Assembly: GCF_032401055.1 (NCBI RefSeq)
Contig: NZ_CP135529.1
Span: 5,888,501 to 5,952,500, forward strand
DNA length: 64,000 nt
Direction of reading: 5' to 3'
Source: Tardiphaga sp. 709
GTDB taxonomy: Bacteria > Pseudomonadota > Alphaproteobacteria > Rhizobiales > Xanthobacteraceae
The notes beneath the pieces are model-generated. The model searched no databases, was not told the origin of the DNA, and saw only the letters and a program-made list of their open reading frames with translations. The position numbers and the translations under genes were made by a program. Below are positions 51,222 through 60,206 of the stretch, piece after piece. Positions within the stretch are counted from its first letter, which is position 1. Each line of letters starts with the position of its first letter.

Positions 51222-51296
51222 GGTTGGCGCCGTCGCCATTCATGGAGTGTTCACGCGTCCGGGCATCAATTCGGATTGTGAACGCGGAGAAGTCAT

Positions 51297-51962
51297 TTGC
51301 GCCTGCTTGTCGTTGAAGATGATCCCGACCTCAACCGTCAGCTCACCACGGCGCTGACCGATGCCGGCTATGTCGTCGATCGCGCCTTCGATGGCGAGGA
51401 GGGGCATTTCCTCGGCGACAGCGAGCCCTATGACGCCGTGGTGCTCGATATCGGCCTGCCGAAGATGGACGGCATTTCGGTGCTGGAAGCCTGGCGCCGC
51501 AACAACCGCATCATGCCGGTGCTGATCCTCACCGCGCGCGACCGCTGGAGCGACAAGGTGCAGGGCTTCGATGCCGGCGCCGACGATTACGTCGCCAAAC
51601 CGTTCCACCTCGAAGAGGTGCTGGCCCGTATCCGCGCGCTGCTGCGCCGCTCCACCGGCCATGCTCAGTCCGAACTGACTTGCGGACCTGTGTCGCTGGA
51701 TACCCGCACCGGCCGCGTCAGCGTCTCCGGCAATCCGATCAAGATGACATCACACGAATACCGGCTGCTGTCCTATCTGATGCACCATACCGGTCGGGTG
51801 ATCTCGCGCACCGAACTGGTCGAGCACCTCTACGATCAGGATTTCGATCGCGACAGCAACACCATCGAGGTGTTCGTCGGCCGCATCCGCAAGAAGCTCG
51901 ACGTCGATATCATCCAGACCGTGCGCGGCCTCGGCTATCTGCTCACGCCGCCGCAGCCGTGA
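51297..51962 (+). CDS. feuP: FeuP-like OmpR-family response regulator
   Basis: The 221-residue regulator has a receiver domain with phospho-acceptor Asp51 (VVLDIGLPKMDG), conserved Thr (LILTARDRWSDK) and Lys (DYVAKPFHLEEV). It ends with an OmpR winged helix (MTSHEYRLLSYLMHHTGRVISRTELVEHLYDQDFDRDSNTIEVFVGRIRKKL). It corresponds to FeuP, which with FeuQ controls cyclic glucan export and osmoadaptation in rhizobia. The start is TTG at 51297 with GGAGAAG upstream. The sensor follows after 22 bases. Confidence 0.88.
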   Translation: MRLLVVEDDPDLNRQLTTALTDAGYVVDRAFDGEEGHFLGDSEPYDAVVLDIGLPKMDGISVLEAWRRNNRIMPVLILTARDRWSDKVQGFDAGADDYVAKPFHLEEVLARIRALLRRSTGHAQSELTCGPVSLDTRTGRVSVSGNPIKMTSHEYRLLSYLMHHTGRVISRTELVEHLYDQDFDRDSNTIEVFVGRIRKKLDVDIIQTVRGLGYLLTPPQP

Positions 51963-51984
51963 TCATCTCCGGGATCATGCGCTG

Positions 51985-53361
51985 ATGCGCAACAGCTCGC
52001 TCGCAACGCGGCTGTTCCTGTCGGCGACGGCCTGGGTGGTGGTGATCCTCCTGATCACCGGCATCGTCCTGTCCTCGGTCTATCGCAGCGCCACCGAGCG
52101 CGCCTTCGATCGCCGCCTCAATCTCTATCTCCGTACCCTGGTGGCGGAAGTCGCCAATCCGCCGGACGCGCCCGATCACGATACGCCATCGCTCGGCGAG
52201 CCGCTGTTCGAACTGCCGCTGTCGGGCTGGTACTGGGAAATCGCGCCCACCGAAGGCGCGAAGACCGAGATGCGGGCCTCGCGCTCGCTATGGGACAAGA
52301 AGCTTCCGAAGCTCGAGGATCAAGGCATCGAGCTGACGGCGTCGGGGATCCGCCAGGGCTATGTGGACGGGCCGGAAGACCAGCGCCTGCGCATGGTGGA
52401 GCGTCCCGTCGATCTCGGCGCCGACGGCAAATTCCGCATCAGCGTTGCCGGCGACGCCACCGAGATTTTCGAGGAAACCCGCACCTTCGACTATTACCTT
52501 GGCGGCACGTTCGCTGCACTCTCGATCGTGCTCGTGCTTACCACGATCTTCCAGGTCCGCTTCGGCCTCGCGCCGCTGAAGCGCATGTCCGATGCCATCG
52601 CCGATATCCGCTCCGGCCGCGCCGAGCGGCTGGAGGGCACATTCCCTGTCGAGATCTCACCTCTGGCGGGCGAGATGAACGCGCTGCTCGATGCCAACCG
52701 CGCCATCGTCGAGCGCGCGCGCACCCATGTCGGCAATCTCGCCCACGCCATCAAGACGCCGCTGTCGGTCATCGTCAACGAGGCGAACAGCCGTGGTATC
52801 GACCCCTTTGCGAGCAAGGTGCTGGAGCAGGCCGATGTGATGCGCGATCAGGTCACGCATCATCTCGAGCGTGCGCGGATCGCGGCGCGCGTCACCATCG
52901 TCGGCACCGTCACCGATGTCGCGCCGGCGCTGGAGGCGTTGTGCCGGACAATGCAGAAGATTCACCGGGATCGCGGCATCACCATCGACCTTGAGGCCGA
53001 TGCCGCGGCGAAATTCCGTGGTGAAAAACAGGACATCGAGGAGATGGTCGGCAACCTCGTCGACAACGCCTGCAAATGGGCGGACTCCCACGTCACCATC
53101 GGCGTGCAGGTCGAGCGCACCGGTGGTGCCGATCCGGCGTCGAAGCTGCGGATCATCGTCGATGACGACGGACGCGGGCTGTCCGATACCGAGCGCGCCC
53201 AGGTCGCGCGCCGCGGCCAGCGGCTCGACGAGACCAAGCCGGGGTCAGGTCTGGGTCTGTCCATCGTGGTCGATCTGGCAGCGCTGTATGGCGGTAGCCT
53301 GACGCTTGGCAAGGCGCCGATCGGCGGGCTGCGGGCCGAACTGGTGCTGCCGGGTGTCTGA
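51985..53361 (+). CDS. feuQ: FeuQ-like sensor histidine kinase
   Basis: The 458-residue kinase has two membrane helices (residues ~10-32 and ~170-190) around a periplasmic domain. A HAMP segment and HisKA follow, with the acceptor His in NLAHAIKTPLSVI near residue 253. The ATPase motifs are MVGNLVDNACKWA, DDDGRGLSD and GSGLGLSIVVDL. It pairs with the upstream regulator. In rhizobia FeuQ is held in check by a small periplasmic protein, FeuN; none was recognised here. Confidence 0.87.
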   Translation: MRNSSLATRLFLSATAWVVVILLITGIVLSSVYRSATERAFDRRLNLYLRTLVAEVANPPDAPDHDTPSLGEPLFELPLSGWYWEIAPTEGAKTEMRASRSLWDKKLPKLEDQGIELTASGIRQGYVDGPEDQRLRMVERPVDLGADGKFRISVAGDATEIFEETRTFDYYLGGTFAALSIVLVLTTIFQVRFGLAPLKRMSDAIADIRSGRAERLEGTFPVEISPLAGEMNALLDANRAIVERARTHVGNLAHAIKTPLSVIVNEANSRGIDPFASKVLEQADVMRDQVTHHLERARIAARVTIVGTVTDVAPALEALCRTMQKIHRDRGITIDLEADAAAKFRGEKQDIEEMVGNLVDNACKWADSHVTIGVQVERTGGADPASKLRIIVDDDGRGLSDTERAQVARRGQRLDETKPGSGLGLSIVVDLAALYGGSLTLGKAPIGGLRAELVLPGV

Positions 53362-53408
53362 GTTCCGGCCTTCTTGCGCCCCGTTGTCGCCCGAATTATC
53401 CCGTTCGT

Positions 53409-53434
53409 AACGTCTTTGACGTTTCCTGTGTTCC
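53409..53434 (-). promoter_or_regulatory. EcfG-type promoter-like sequence, antisense to feuQ
   Basis: On the minus strand the sequence reads GGAAC, 17 bases, then CGTT, an exact match to the alphaproteobacterial general-stress sigma EcfG consensus. It points left into the 3' end of the sensor kinase gene, and no minus-strand gene follows. It could produce an antisense transcript or be a chance match. Confidence 0.35.
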
Positions 53435-53459
53435 GGTTTGCGTTTGGGGTCTGCGGTCC

Positions 53460-53930
53460 ATGGTCAAGTTCAACGCCTTCTGTGTTGTCGCTGTTGCGCT
53501 GGCGCTGGGTGGGTGCGACGTGACGACGTCAGACGGCGGGCTGAGCCTCGGCACCGATACGATCGCCCGGGCCTATAGCAGCACCAAGTCGGCCGTCGGC
53601 CTGTCCGAGGAAAACGCAGCGGCGGCGGTGACCAATGCCGCCTTTGGCGGCTTGATCGGCGCTAAGCTGGGCGCGCAGTTGAACGACGAGGATCGCCGGC
53701 TGGCCTACGAGGCCCAGATCGCCGCCCTCGACCGCGGTGCCCCCGGCGCGCCGGTGCCCTGGCGCAACGCCACGTCGGGACGCTATGGCAATATCGTTGC
53801 CGGACCGGCCTACAACCAGAAGGGCCGGGAATGCCGCGGCTTTTCCCACACCGTCACCGTCAATGGTGACCTCAAGACCGCCCGCGGCACCGCCTGTCGC
53901 AGCCCTGAAGGCACTTGGGCGGCGGCCTGA
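53460..53930 (+). CDS. 17-kDa surface antigen-like lipoprotein with glycine zipper
   Basis: The 156-residue protein has a lipoprotein signal (AFCVVAVALALGGCDV, lipobox LGGC). It has a glycine-zipper-type segment (AVTNAAFGGLIGAKLGAQLNDEDRRLAYEAQIAALDRG) and a C-terminal domain with WRNATSGRYGNIVAGPAY, ECRGFSHTVTVNGDLKTARGTACR. This is the RT0821/Lpp0805 surface-protein family. It is outer-membrane associated, function unknown. Confidence 0.87.
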   Translation: MVKFNAFCVVAVALALGGCDVTTSDGGLSLGTDTIARAYSSTKSAVGLSEENAAAAVTNAAFGGLIGAKLGAQLNDEDRRLAYEAQIAALDRGAPGAPVPWRNATSGRYGNIVAGPAYNQKGRECRGFSHTVTVNGDLKTARGTACRSPEGTWAAA

Positions 53931-54029
53931 TCCCGGTTCCTCAACGCCTTCTTAACGGGGCGCCTGCTACAAAAATCGGTGGCGATTTTCGGTTGTAGAT
54001 CGACCGGAAAGCACGGATTCCTAGGCTGC

Positions 54030-55409
54030 ATGAACAAAACCTCGATCGATCGCTTGCGGGAGTATCTGGCGCAACTGCCCGAGCAGTCGCAGATGCTGCT
54101 GATGCGCGAATATGAGCGCGCGATCGAGCGCGGCGAAGACGTCGTGGTCGCCAATTTCGTGCTCGACCTGCTGCGCGGCGTGGTTCGCGGCCACGAGAAT
54201 GCAGTGCGCCCGCGGGTCGAGGATCCGACCCGTCTCGTCTTCAAATCGCTCGAGCCGTTCCTGGTGGAAGGCGTCGGCAATGTCCGGCCCGGACAGATCC
54301 GGCGCGCCTCGCTGCTGCCGATCTGGCAGTGGCTGGAGCGCGACGCCGCAGACGCCGTGCGCGAGTTCGAGGCGGCCGTCTCTGCATCGCCTGAGCCGAG
54401 CGCATCGGACATCGAACGTGCCGTCAAGAAATTCCAGCAGGCGGCAGCAGCCGCCATTACCGCTGCCACGTCGGGCAATCGCGGCGCGGCCCGCATCGGG
54501 CCGACCCATGCTGTCGAGGACCTGCCGTCCATCGGCGCGGTGCTGAAGGCGCGCGAGCAACTCGACGGTTTTGCCGGCAAGCTGCCGAGCGTGCTGCGCA
54601 GCTTCGGTGATAGCCAGATCGCCTCGGTGAATAGCGCGCTGAACGTGCCGACGCTGACCACGCCGCAGGTGCTGCCTTTCGCACTCTCGCTGGTGATGCA
54701 GCGGCTGGCGGCGCCATGGCAGATCATTCGTCTGGCGGTGAAGATCGCGGCCTCGGACGATGAAATCCGCGTGGCCGCCACACCCTATGGCGTTGCCGTG
54801 ACCATGGCGCTGTCCGATCTCAATCGCGTCGCAGCAGAACTGCGCTCCGATATCAGGCGTGGCAAGCTCGACAGCGCGCCCGAACATCTCAAGATCACTC
54901 ATGACGGCGTGCGCGGCCTGCGCACCGAACTCGACATGCGCAACGACTCGACCTGGGGGCGCCAGATGGCGGCGATCCGGGTGGAGATTTCCTCGACGCT
55001 GCAGTCGGAGATCGAGAGCGTGCCGGGCAGGGTGCGGCGTCTGCTGCGCCAGCGCCCCGACAAGGATATTGCCGCGACGGCGACGATCGATTTCGCCGAG
55101 GTCGAGGAGACCGTGGCGCTGATCAATTTCGTCGCGGTGTGCCGGACCTATGCCAGCGAACTGGCCATCAACGAGGTGACGCTACGGACCTATTCCGACC
55201 TGCAGCAATATGTCGAGAAGTCCACGGAGTCGTTGGTGCAGTCGCTCCGCGCCGGCGATGCCCGCGTCCGTAGCTACCGGCAGATGCAGGCCAAGGCCGC
55301 TATCCGCTTCTGCCAGGTGTTGTTCGGCCAGGAATACGCCTCGCTGATGAGCCGCGCCGCCGAACAGGCCATGGTCGTGGTCGAGCGCAAGCCGAAGCGG
55401 GCCGGCTAG
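54030..55409 (+). CDS. Large conserved hypothetical protein
   Basis: The 459-residue, mostly helical cytosolic protein starts at ATG 54030 (MNKTSIDRLREYLAQLPEQSQMLLMREYERAIERGED). It has no signal peptide, membrane segment or recognised domain. Two regions stand out: a Ala-rich helical stretch (SDIERAVKKFQQAAAAAITAAT) and a later DLNRVAAELRSDIRRGKLDSAPEHLKITHDGVRGLRTELD. A TCAA-N7-TTAA CtrA-like site (53941-53955) lies 75 bases upstream. Lineage-specific; function unknown. Confidence 0.75.
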   Translation: MNKTSIDRLREYLAQLPEQSQMLLMREYERAIERGEDVVVANFVLDLLRGVVRGHENAVRPRVEDPTRLVFKSLEPFLVEGVGNVRPGQIRRASLLPIWQWLERDAADAVREFEAAVSASPEPSASDIERAVKKFQQAAAAAITAATSGNRGAARIGPTHAVEDLPSIGAVLKAREQLDGFAGKLPSVLRSFGDSQIASVNSALNVPTLTTPQVLPFALSLVMQRLAAPWQIIRLAVKIAASDDEIRVAATPYGVAVTMALSDLNRVAAELRSDIRRGKLDSAPEHLKITHDGVRGLRTELDMRNDSTWGRQMAAIRVEISSTLQSEIESVPGRVRRLLRQRPDKDIAATATIDFAEVEETVALINFVAVCRTYASELAINEVTLRTYSDLQQYVEKSTESLVQSLRAGDARVRSYRQMQAKAAIRFCQVLFGQEYASLMSRAAEQAMVVVERKPKRAG

Positions 55410-55468
55410 GCCAGGCGATGCGAAATGGCTCGTCGGCGACGTGACATCCGCATCGCCTCATTCCGAGA

Positions 55469-57544
55469 TCAGAGCGCCAATTGAATGCGATTGGTTTCGC
55501 TGCCGTCACGTGCGGCCGGGACGGCGCAGCAGATCAGCACTTCATCATCGGCCACCGCAGCGGCAGGTTCTGTGACATAGGTGACCGTTCCCGCCAGGAG
55601 CTTCGTTCGGCAGGTGCCGCAATGCCCCTCACGACAACCGAAATCTGGGCTCAGGCCGCGCGATTCCGCGAGGTCGAGCAACGATCCCGACTCTGGCGTC
55701 CAGCGCGCTTCCTTCGCAGACTCCGCGAACACCACATGGACCGATGTCGATGACGATGGCCGGCGCGCCGGTGCTGTCGCCGGGCTGTCGACGGTTCGCA
55801 CCAGTGATGCGGGGCCGAATGCTTCGGCGTGGATACGGTTGTCAGCGATGTTCAATGCACGAAGACCGTCATAGAGCGACTGCATGAATCCGGAGGGGCC
55901 GCAAAGATAGAAATCGTAGTCCTCCATCGGCATGAACCGTGACAGCAGGGCCATGTCGATACGCCCTGCAGCGTCGTAGTCGGTGCCTTCGTCGGCATCC
56001 GCGACATCGCCGAGAACGCGGATAATGCGGACGGCTCCTCCTGCCGAGTTTTCGAGTTCGTCCAGCTCGCTCCCGAAAGCGCGATCCTGCTTCGCGCGGG
56101 CTGCCTGAACCAGGACGGTCGGCCGAACTTTCTGCGTTCGAAGGCCCTCATAGACCACGTGCCGTAGCATCGCGAGCATCGGTGTGATGCCGATGCCACC
56201 CGCCAGCAGCACCGCCGGCCGCTCCTCGGCGGCATCGATTGTAAATTCGCCGGCCGGCGCCCGCGCTTCGATGACGTCGCCGACCTTGATGCCGTCGTGT
56301 AGCCGCTGCGACACCAGTCCGTCGCGTTTGACGCTGATGCGGTAGACGTGATCCGAAGGAGCGACTGACAGCGTATAGGTTCGGATGGCGGTCTTTTCCG
56401 CTCCGTCAATGGGCAGTCTGATCGGGAGATACTGTCCGGCGCGATGAGGGAGGAGGCCGGCGCCGTCAGTCGGCTCCAGATGGAACGACCTCACCGTTGC
56501 GTTCTCATCGACGACGTTGATGACCTTGAATGGCCGCCACTTGGTCGCAAGTTCAGCAGCCCGCAAACGACCAGCTGCCTGCTCCCAGTTGCCTGTCATG
56601 AGAGTGCTCGGAGCCCATCCGTCGGGCCGGGACGACCAGCGCAGGGACAGGGCGCCGCGCCGAAGAACGATACGCCGCGCGTTGAATTGCCAAAGGCGCT
56701 CGGCGCCCTGGAAGGCGGCGATCTCTGGCGAGTCCAGGATGACGCGGGCGTCACCGGTCATCTGCAGAACGTCGCCGGTCGCGTAATCGACAAACAAGAG
56801 CCCGGCTTTGCCGTTGACGAGGATGTTGCCCAGCGTGGCGAAGAAGAGATTGCCGGCGAAATCCGGGATTGTGAGCGTGCCGTCGTCGGCAATGCGCACG
56901 AAACCGGGATTGCCGCCGCGGCTCGAGACGTCGACCTGTCGACGGGATTCTCGCTCGACATAGGACGCGACAAAGAACATGTCGGCGGCTTCGATCATGC
57001 GGCGTGCCGTTGCGTCGATTTCGGCTTTCTCTTCGATATTTCCCGTAAACAGTTCGCGTGGATCGTGGACGAATTCATAATCGCGGAGCTGGATGTAGCG
57101 CGGGCAATTGCCGAAACTTTGGTCGACGTCAAAATGAATGGCGTCATTGTCCGACGGCCCGATGATGCCGTTGACGCGATTGCGTCTGCGCGTGTGGAGT
57201 TCGATGCCGAGCAGGCCGATTGCATCGCCCTCGTGCATACCTTCGCTGGCGGGATCGCTTGGCTCCCTGACGACATCGATATCGAGCGATTGCGCTGTTG
57301 GCGATGAGATAAAGCCGGGTTTGCCGGTGACAAATGTGGCCCATGCGTCGCCTGCGCCGTCGACGCTGCCGAGCGCGATGAAGGGGATCTGGGCGTAGAA
57401 ATCCCGGTGTTGCGTCGGCATGTAATCGCGCACGATACGCTTGCCGAGCTCATCCATATGAGCCGAAACGCCGACCTTTTCCTGGATCGCCTTCTCGCCG
57501 GCGTGCCAGATGTCCAGTTTTGATAGCGATATGGTGTCGGTCAT
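55469..57544 (-). CDS. PNPOx-like / FNR-type / 2Fe-2S ferredoxin fusion oxidoreductase
   Basis: The ~691-residue protein has three parts. Residues ~1-330 form a pyridoxamine-phosphate-oxidase-like flavin-binding region (FYAQIPFIALGSVDGAGDAWATFVTGKPG). The middle is a ferredoxin-reductase-type FAD/NAD domain (RTYTLSVAP and AGGIGITPMLAMLRH, ending YLCGPSGFMQSLYDGL). The end is a plant-type 2Fe-2S domain (GCREGHCGTCRTKLL with C-x4-C-x2-C, last Cys in LICCAVPA). Similar fusions pass electrons from NAD(P)H to an unknown acceptor. The ATG at 57544 is preferred over an upstream GTG. A GST gene lies 57 bases upstream. Confidence 0.87.
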   Translation of the reverse strand: MTDTISLSKLDIWHAGEKAIQEKVGVSAHMDELGKRIVRDYMPTQHRDFYAQIPFIALGSVDGAGDAWATFVTGKPGFISSPTAQSLDIDVVREPSDPASEGMHEGDAIGLLGIELHTRRRNRVNGIIGPSDNDAIHFDVDQSFGNCPRYIQLRDYEFVHDPRELFTGNIEEKAEIDATARRMIEAADMFFVASYVERESRRQVDVSSRGGNPGFVRIADDGTLTIPDFAGNLFFATLGNILVNGKAGLLFVDYATGDVLQMTGDARVILDSPEIAAFQGAERLWQFNARRIVLRRGALSLRWSSRPDGWAPSTLMTGNWEQAAGRLRAAELATKWRPFKVINVVDENATVRSFHLEPTDGAGLLPHRAGQYLPIRLPIDGAEKTAIRTYTLSVAPSDHVYRISVKRDGLVSQRLHDGIKVGDVIEARAPAGEFTIDAAEERPAVLLAGGIGITPMLAMLRHVVYEGLRTQKVRPTVLVQAARAKQDRAFGSELDELENSAGGAVRIIRVLGDVADADEGTDYDAAGRIDMALLSRFMPMEDYDFYLCGPSGFMQSLYDGLRALNIADNRIHAEAFGPASLVRTVDSPATAPARRPSSSTSVHVVFAESAKEARWTPESGSLLDLAESRGLSPDFGCREGHCGTCRTKLLAGTVTYVTEPAAAVADDEVLICCAVPAARDGSETNRIQLAL

Positions 57545-57601
57545 CGGTCCGCTCTCGTTAGCGGTGTCGGGCGTATGCCTGGATACGCCCGACACACGCA
57601 G

Positions 57602-58219
57602 TTAAGCCGCAGCCGCGAGGCCGACGGGTGTCTTGGCGAAAGGCACAAAGCCGGGCAGCGCTTCGATGCGGCGCAAGAAGGCGTTCACCTTCGGATAGCC
57701 GGACAGATCGACATTTCCTTCCGGCGCGCTTGCGATGTAGCTGTAGAGCGCCACATCCGCGATGGTCGGACCATTGCCAACGAGCCAGTCGCGATCGGCG
57801 AGATGCGCTTCGACTAGTGCCAACAAGGCGTGCGCACGCGAGATCACTTCCTCTGGATTGAAGTTCCTGCCGAAAACGGTGATCAGCCGTGCAGCGGCAG
57901 GACCATAGGCCAGTTGGCCTGCAGCGACAGACAGCCAGCGCTGGATGGCCGCGCTTCCCTTCGCGTCATCGGGCAGCCACTCGGCTCGGCCGGATGCCTT
58001 GGCGAGATAAACGAGTATGGCGTTCGAGTCGGAGACAATGGTGCCACTGTCATCGAGGACCGGCACCTGACCGAACGGATTGAGCGCAAGGAAATCCGGC
58101 GTCTTGTGTGCGCCCGACTTCAGGTCAACCTCGATGAGTTCGTGGGGCAGGCCAAGGAGCGAAGCGAACAGATGCGCGCGATGAGAGTGGCCGGACAGTG
58201 GATGGTGATAGAGCTTCAT
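57602..58219 (-). CDS. Glutathione S-transferase
   Basis: The 205-residue protein has an N-terminal thioredoxin-like domain ([49 protein letters not shown] with the cis-Pro and Ser-containing glutathione site). The all-helical C-terminal domain includes [19 protein letters not shown]. It lies upstream of the flavin/ferredoxin fusion on the same strand and may share its transcript, hinting at joint detoxification or redox chemistry. Confidence 0.9.
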   Translation of the reverse strand: MKLYHHPLSGHSHRAHLFASLLGLPHELIEVDLKSGAHKTPDFLALNPFGQVPVLDDSGTIVSDSNAILVYLAKASGRAEWLPDDAKGSAAIQRWLSVAAGQLAYGPAAARLITVFGRNFNPEEVISRAHALLALVEAHLADRDWLVGNGPTIADVALYSYIASAPEGNVDLSGYPKVNAFLRRIEALPGFVPFAKTPVGLAAAA

Positions 58220-58247
58220 TATCTTGATCCTGAATTCGTGGTCGGGT

Positions 58248-58481
58248 TCATTCCCGTTCAGCGAATGCAAGTTGCTTCATGATCCGGCGCGCGAGAATGC
58301 ACGCTCTGCGCACTTCATCATTGCACCGGATGAAATAACCGCGGCTTTTGTCGGCGCGCGACAGGGCCGATAGCGGTTTCGTCAATCGCGTCGATGGGTC
58401 TTCCCGGAGAACATCCACGTCACGGAGGGGCGTTACTCGGAAAGCGGGCTCGCAGCCGCCGCAATCCTTGATCCAGAACAA
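58248..58481 (-). CDS. Small hypothetical protein, possibly frameshifted
   Basis: The 77-residue frame from a TTG at 58481 reads [36 protein letters not shown] and ends KQLAFAERE. It is moderately protein-like with Cys and Arg. The frame extends upstream without an ATG. The upstream ATG frame (MTTDAAQLTF) would join it if one T were added in the TTTT run near 58506. It is unsupported by any recognised family, so confidence is low. Confidence 0.35.
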   Translation of the reverse strand: MFWIKDCGGCEPAFRVTPLRDVDVLREDPSTRLTKPLSALSRADKSRGYFIRCNDEVRRACILARRIMKQLAFAERE

Positions 58482-58592
58482 GCCGCCGGACGTCGCGATG
58501 GCATAAAAGTCAATTGCGCGGCGTCGGTGGTCATGGTGTAACCCGGCAAAGATGTTGTTTAGATCGACTCAAGACTACGCCGGAACCCATTG

Positions 58593-59711
58593 ATGGCCTT
58601 ATGGTTTGTGTTCGCCTTGATGACCGCCGCGGCGACTTTCGCCGTGTTGTGGCCGCTTGGCCGGACCCGCTCCGATGCGGGGGGCACCGAGGCCACCGTC
58701 TACCGGGATCAGCTCGTCGAAATCTCCCGCGATACCACCGCCGGCCTGATCGGGCCGACCGAGGCGGAAGCGGCGCGTGTCGAGATCAGCCGTCGTCTGC
58801 TGGCGGCCGTTGATGCGGAGGGCGCGGCGTCCGTGGGCAGCAGTCCTGGGTTTCGCCGCGCGGTGGCGCTGGTGGCGCTGATCGGCCTGCCGCTGCTGGC
58901 CGTCGGCTTCTATCTGCCGCTCGGTTCGCCTGCCATGCCGGACTTTCCGCTCGCCGCGCGCAATCAGTCGCCGAGTCCCACCCAGCCGCTGGACAATCTC
59001 GTCGCACAGGTCGAGCAGCATCTCGAGAAAAACCCGACCGACGGTCGCGGCTGGACCGTGCTGGCACCGGTGCTGGCGAAGATCGGCCGTACCGACGACG
59101 CGGTGCGCGCGTTCCGCAATGCGATCACCTATGCCGGCGATACGGCTGCGCGACGCGCCGATCTCGGCGAGGCCATGGCGATGGCCGCCAATGGTGTCAT
59201 CACCGCGGATGCCAAGACCGAATTCGAACGCGCTGTCGCGCTCGATGCCGGTGAGGTCAAGGCACGCTACTTCCTGGGCCTCGCGGCCGAGCAGGATGGG
59301 CGTGGCAGCGACGCTGCGGTGATCTGGCGCGACATGCTGGCAAAGGGACCTGCGGATGCGCCATGGCGTCCGGTGGTCACGGCGGCCCTGGCGCGCGTCG
59401 GCGGCAGCGCTCCGAAATCAGGCCCGAACCTGCCGGCTCTGTCGGAAGACACGATCGCGTCGGTACAGGGCATGAATGCCGGTGACCGCAATGCGATGAT
59501 CCACGGCATGGTCGACCGGCTCGCCACGCGGCTCAAGCAGGACGGCAGCGACGTCGAGGGATGGTTGCGGCTGGTGCGGGCCTATATGGTGCTCGGTGAG
59601 CGCGACAAGGCAAAGAGCGCGCTGGCGGATGCACGGGAGGCGGTCGGCACGGATGCCGAGCGGCTGCGCAAGCTGAACGATGGCCTGAAAGATTCCGGGC
59701 TGGATGGGTGA
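58593..59711 (+). CDS. ccmI: Cytochrome c biogenesis protein CcmI
   Basis: CcmI (CycH in Bradyrhizobium) chaperones apocytochrome c to the heme ligation complex. The ~372-residue protein has an N-terminal membrane helix (FVFALMTAAATFAVLWPLG). A second helix near residue 90 (VALIGLPLLAVGFYLPLG) separates the cytosolic loop from the periplasmic TPR domain (VEQHLEKNPTDGRGWTVLAPVLAKIGRTDDAVRAFRNAI). It is the first gene of a ccmI-ccmE-ccmF-ccmH cluster. Confidence 0.9.
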   Translation: MALWFVFALMTAAATFAVLWPLGRTRSDAGGTEATVYRDQLVEISRDTTAGLIGPTEAEAARVEISRRLLAAVDAEGAASVGSSPGFRRAVALVALIGLPLLAVGFYLPLGSPAMPDFPLAARNQSPSPTQPLDNLVAQVEQHLEKNPTDGRGWTVLAPVLAKIGRTDDAVRAFRNAITYAGDTAARRADLGEAMAMAANGVITADAKTEFERAVALDAGEVKARYFLGLAAEQDGRGSDAAVIWRDMLAKGPADAPWRPVVTAALARVGGSAPKSGPNLPALSEDTIASVQGMNAGDRNAMIHGMVDRLATRLKQDGSDVEGWLRLVRAYMVLGERDKAKSALADAREAVGTDAERLRKLNDGLKDSGLDG

Positions 59712-59717
59712 CTTCCA

Positions 59718-60206
59718 ATGACGCGCAAGCAGCGAAGATTGACGATGATTGGTGGAGCGCTGGTGGTGCTCGCCATCGCGGCCGGACTCGTGCTCAACGC
59801 GCTGCGCGACTCCATCGTGTTCTTCTCGACACCGCAGATGGTTGCCGAAAAGCAGATACCGGTTGGCAAGCGCTTCCGTCTCGGCGGCATGGTCGAGCAA
59901 GGCTCGCTGGTGCGCGGCGACAATCTGGCTGTCAGCTTCAAGGTGTCCGATGGCGGCGCGACGCTGCCGGTGAATTATAAAGGCATCCTGCCGGATCTGT
60001 TCCGCGAGGGGCAGGGCGTTGTCGCCGAAGGCGCGATGGATGCGTCGGGCGTGTTCAAGGCCGACACCGTGCTGGCGAAGCACGACGAGAACTACATGCC
60101 GAAGGAAGTCGCTGACGCGCTGAAAAAGCAGGGGCGGTGGCAGGAAGGCGCTGACGGCAAGCCGGTAATGTCGCAGGGCGCTGCCAAGCCCGTGGTGACG
60201 CAGTGA
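59718..60206 (+). CDS. ccmE: Heme chaperone CcmE
   Basis: CcmE carries heme covalently on a His and hands it to the CcmF/H ligation complex in the periplasm. The 162-residue protein has an N-terminal membrane anchor ([20 protein letters not shown]). The OB-fold domain includes the heme-binding His in [14 protein letters not shown]. Its stop overlaps ccmF by 4 bases, and it follows ccmI by 6 bases. Confidence 0.95.
   Translation: MTRKQRRLTMIGGALVVLAIAAGLVLNALRDSIVFFSTPQMVAEKQIPVGKRFRLGGMVEQGSLVRGDNLAVSFKVSDGGATLPVNYKGILPDLFREGQGVVAEGAMDASGVFKADTVLAKHDENYMPKEVADALKKQGRWQEGADGKPVMSQGAAKPVVTQ

Noticed and set aside
53941-53955. TCAA-N7-TTAA CtrA-like site before the large hypothetical gene
   Set aside because: One mismatch and no supporting context; mentioned with the gene but not called as a separate feature.
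58582-58607. EcfG-like GGAAC-N17-GTTT overlapping the ccmI start
   Set aside because: It overlaps the start codon of ccmI, has an imperfect -10 element, and cannot serve as the ccm promoter.
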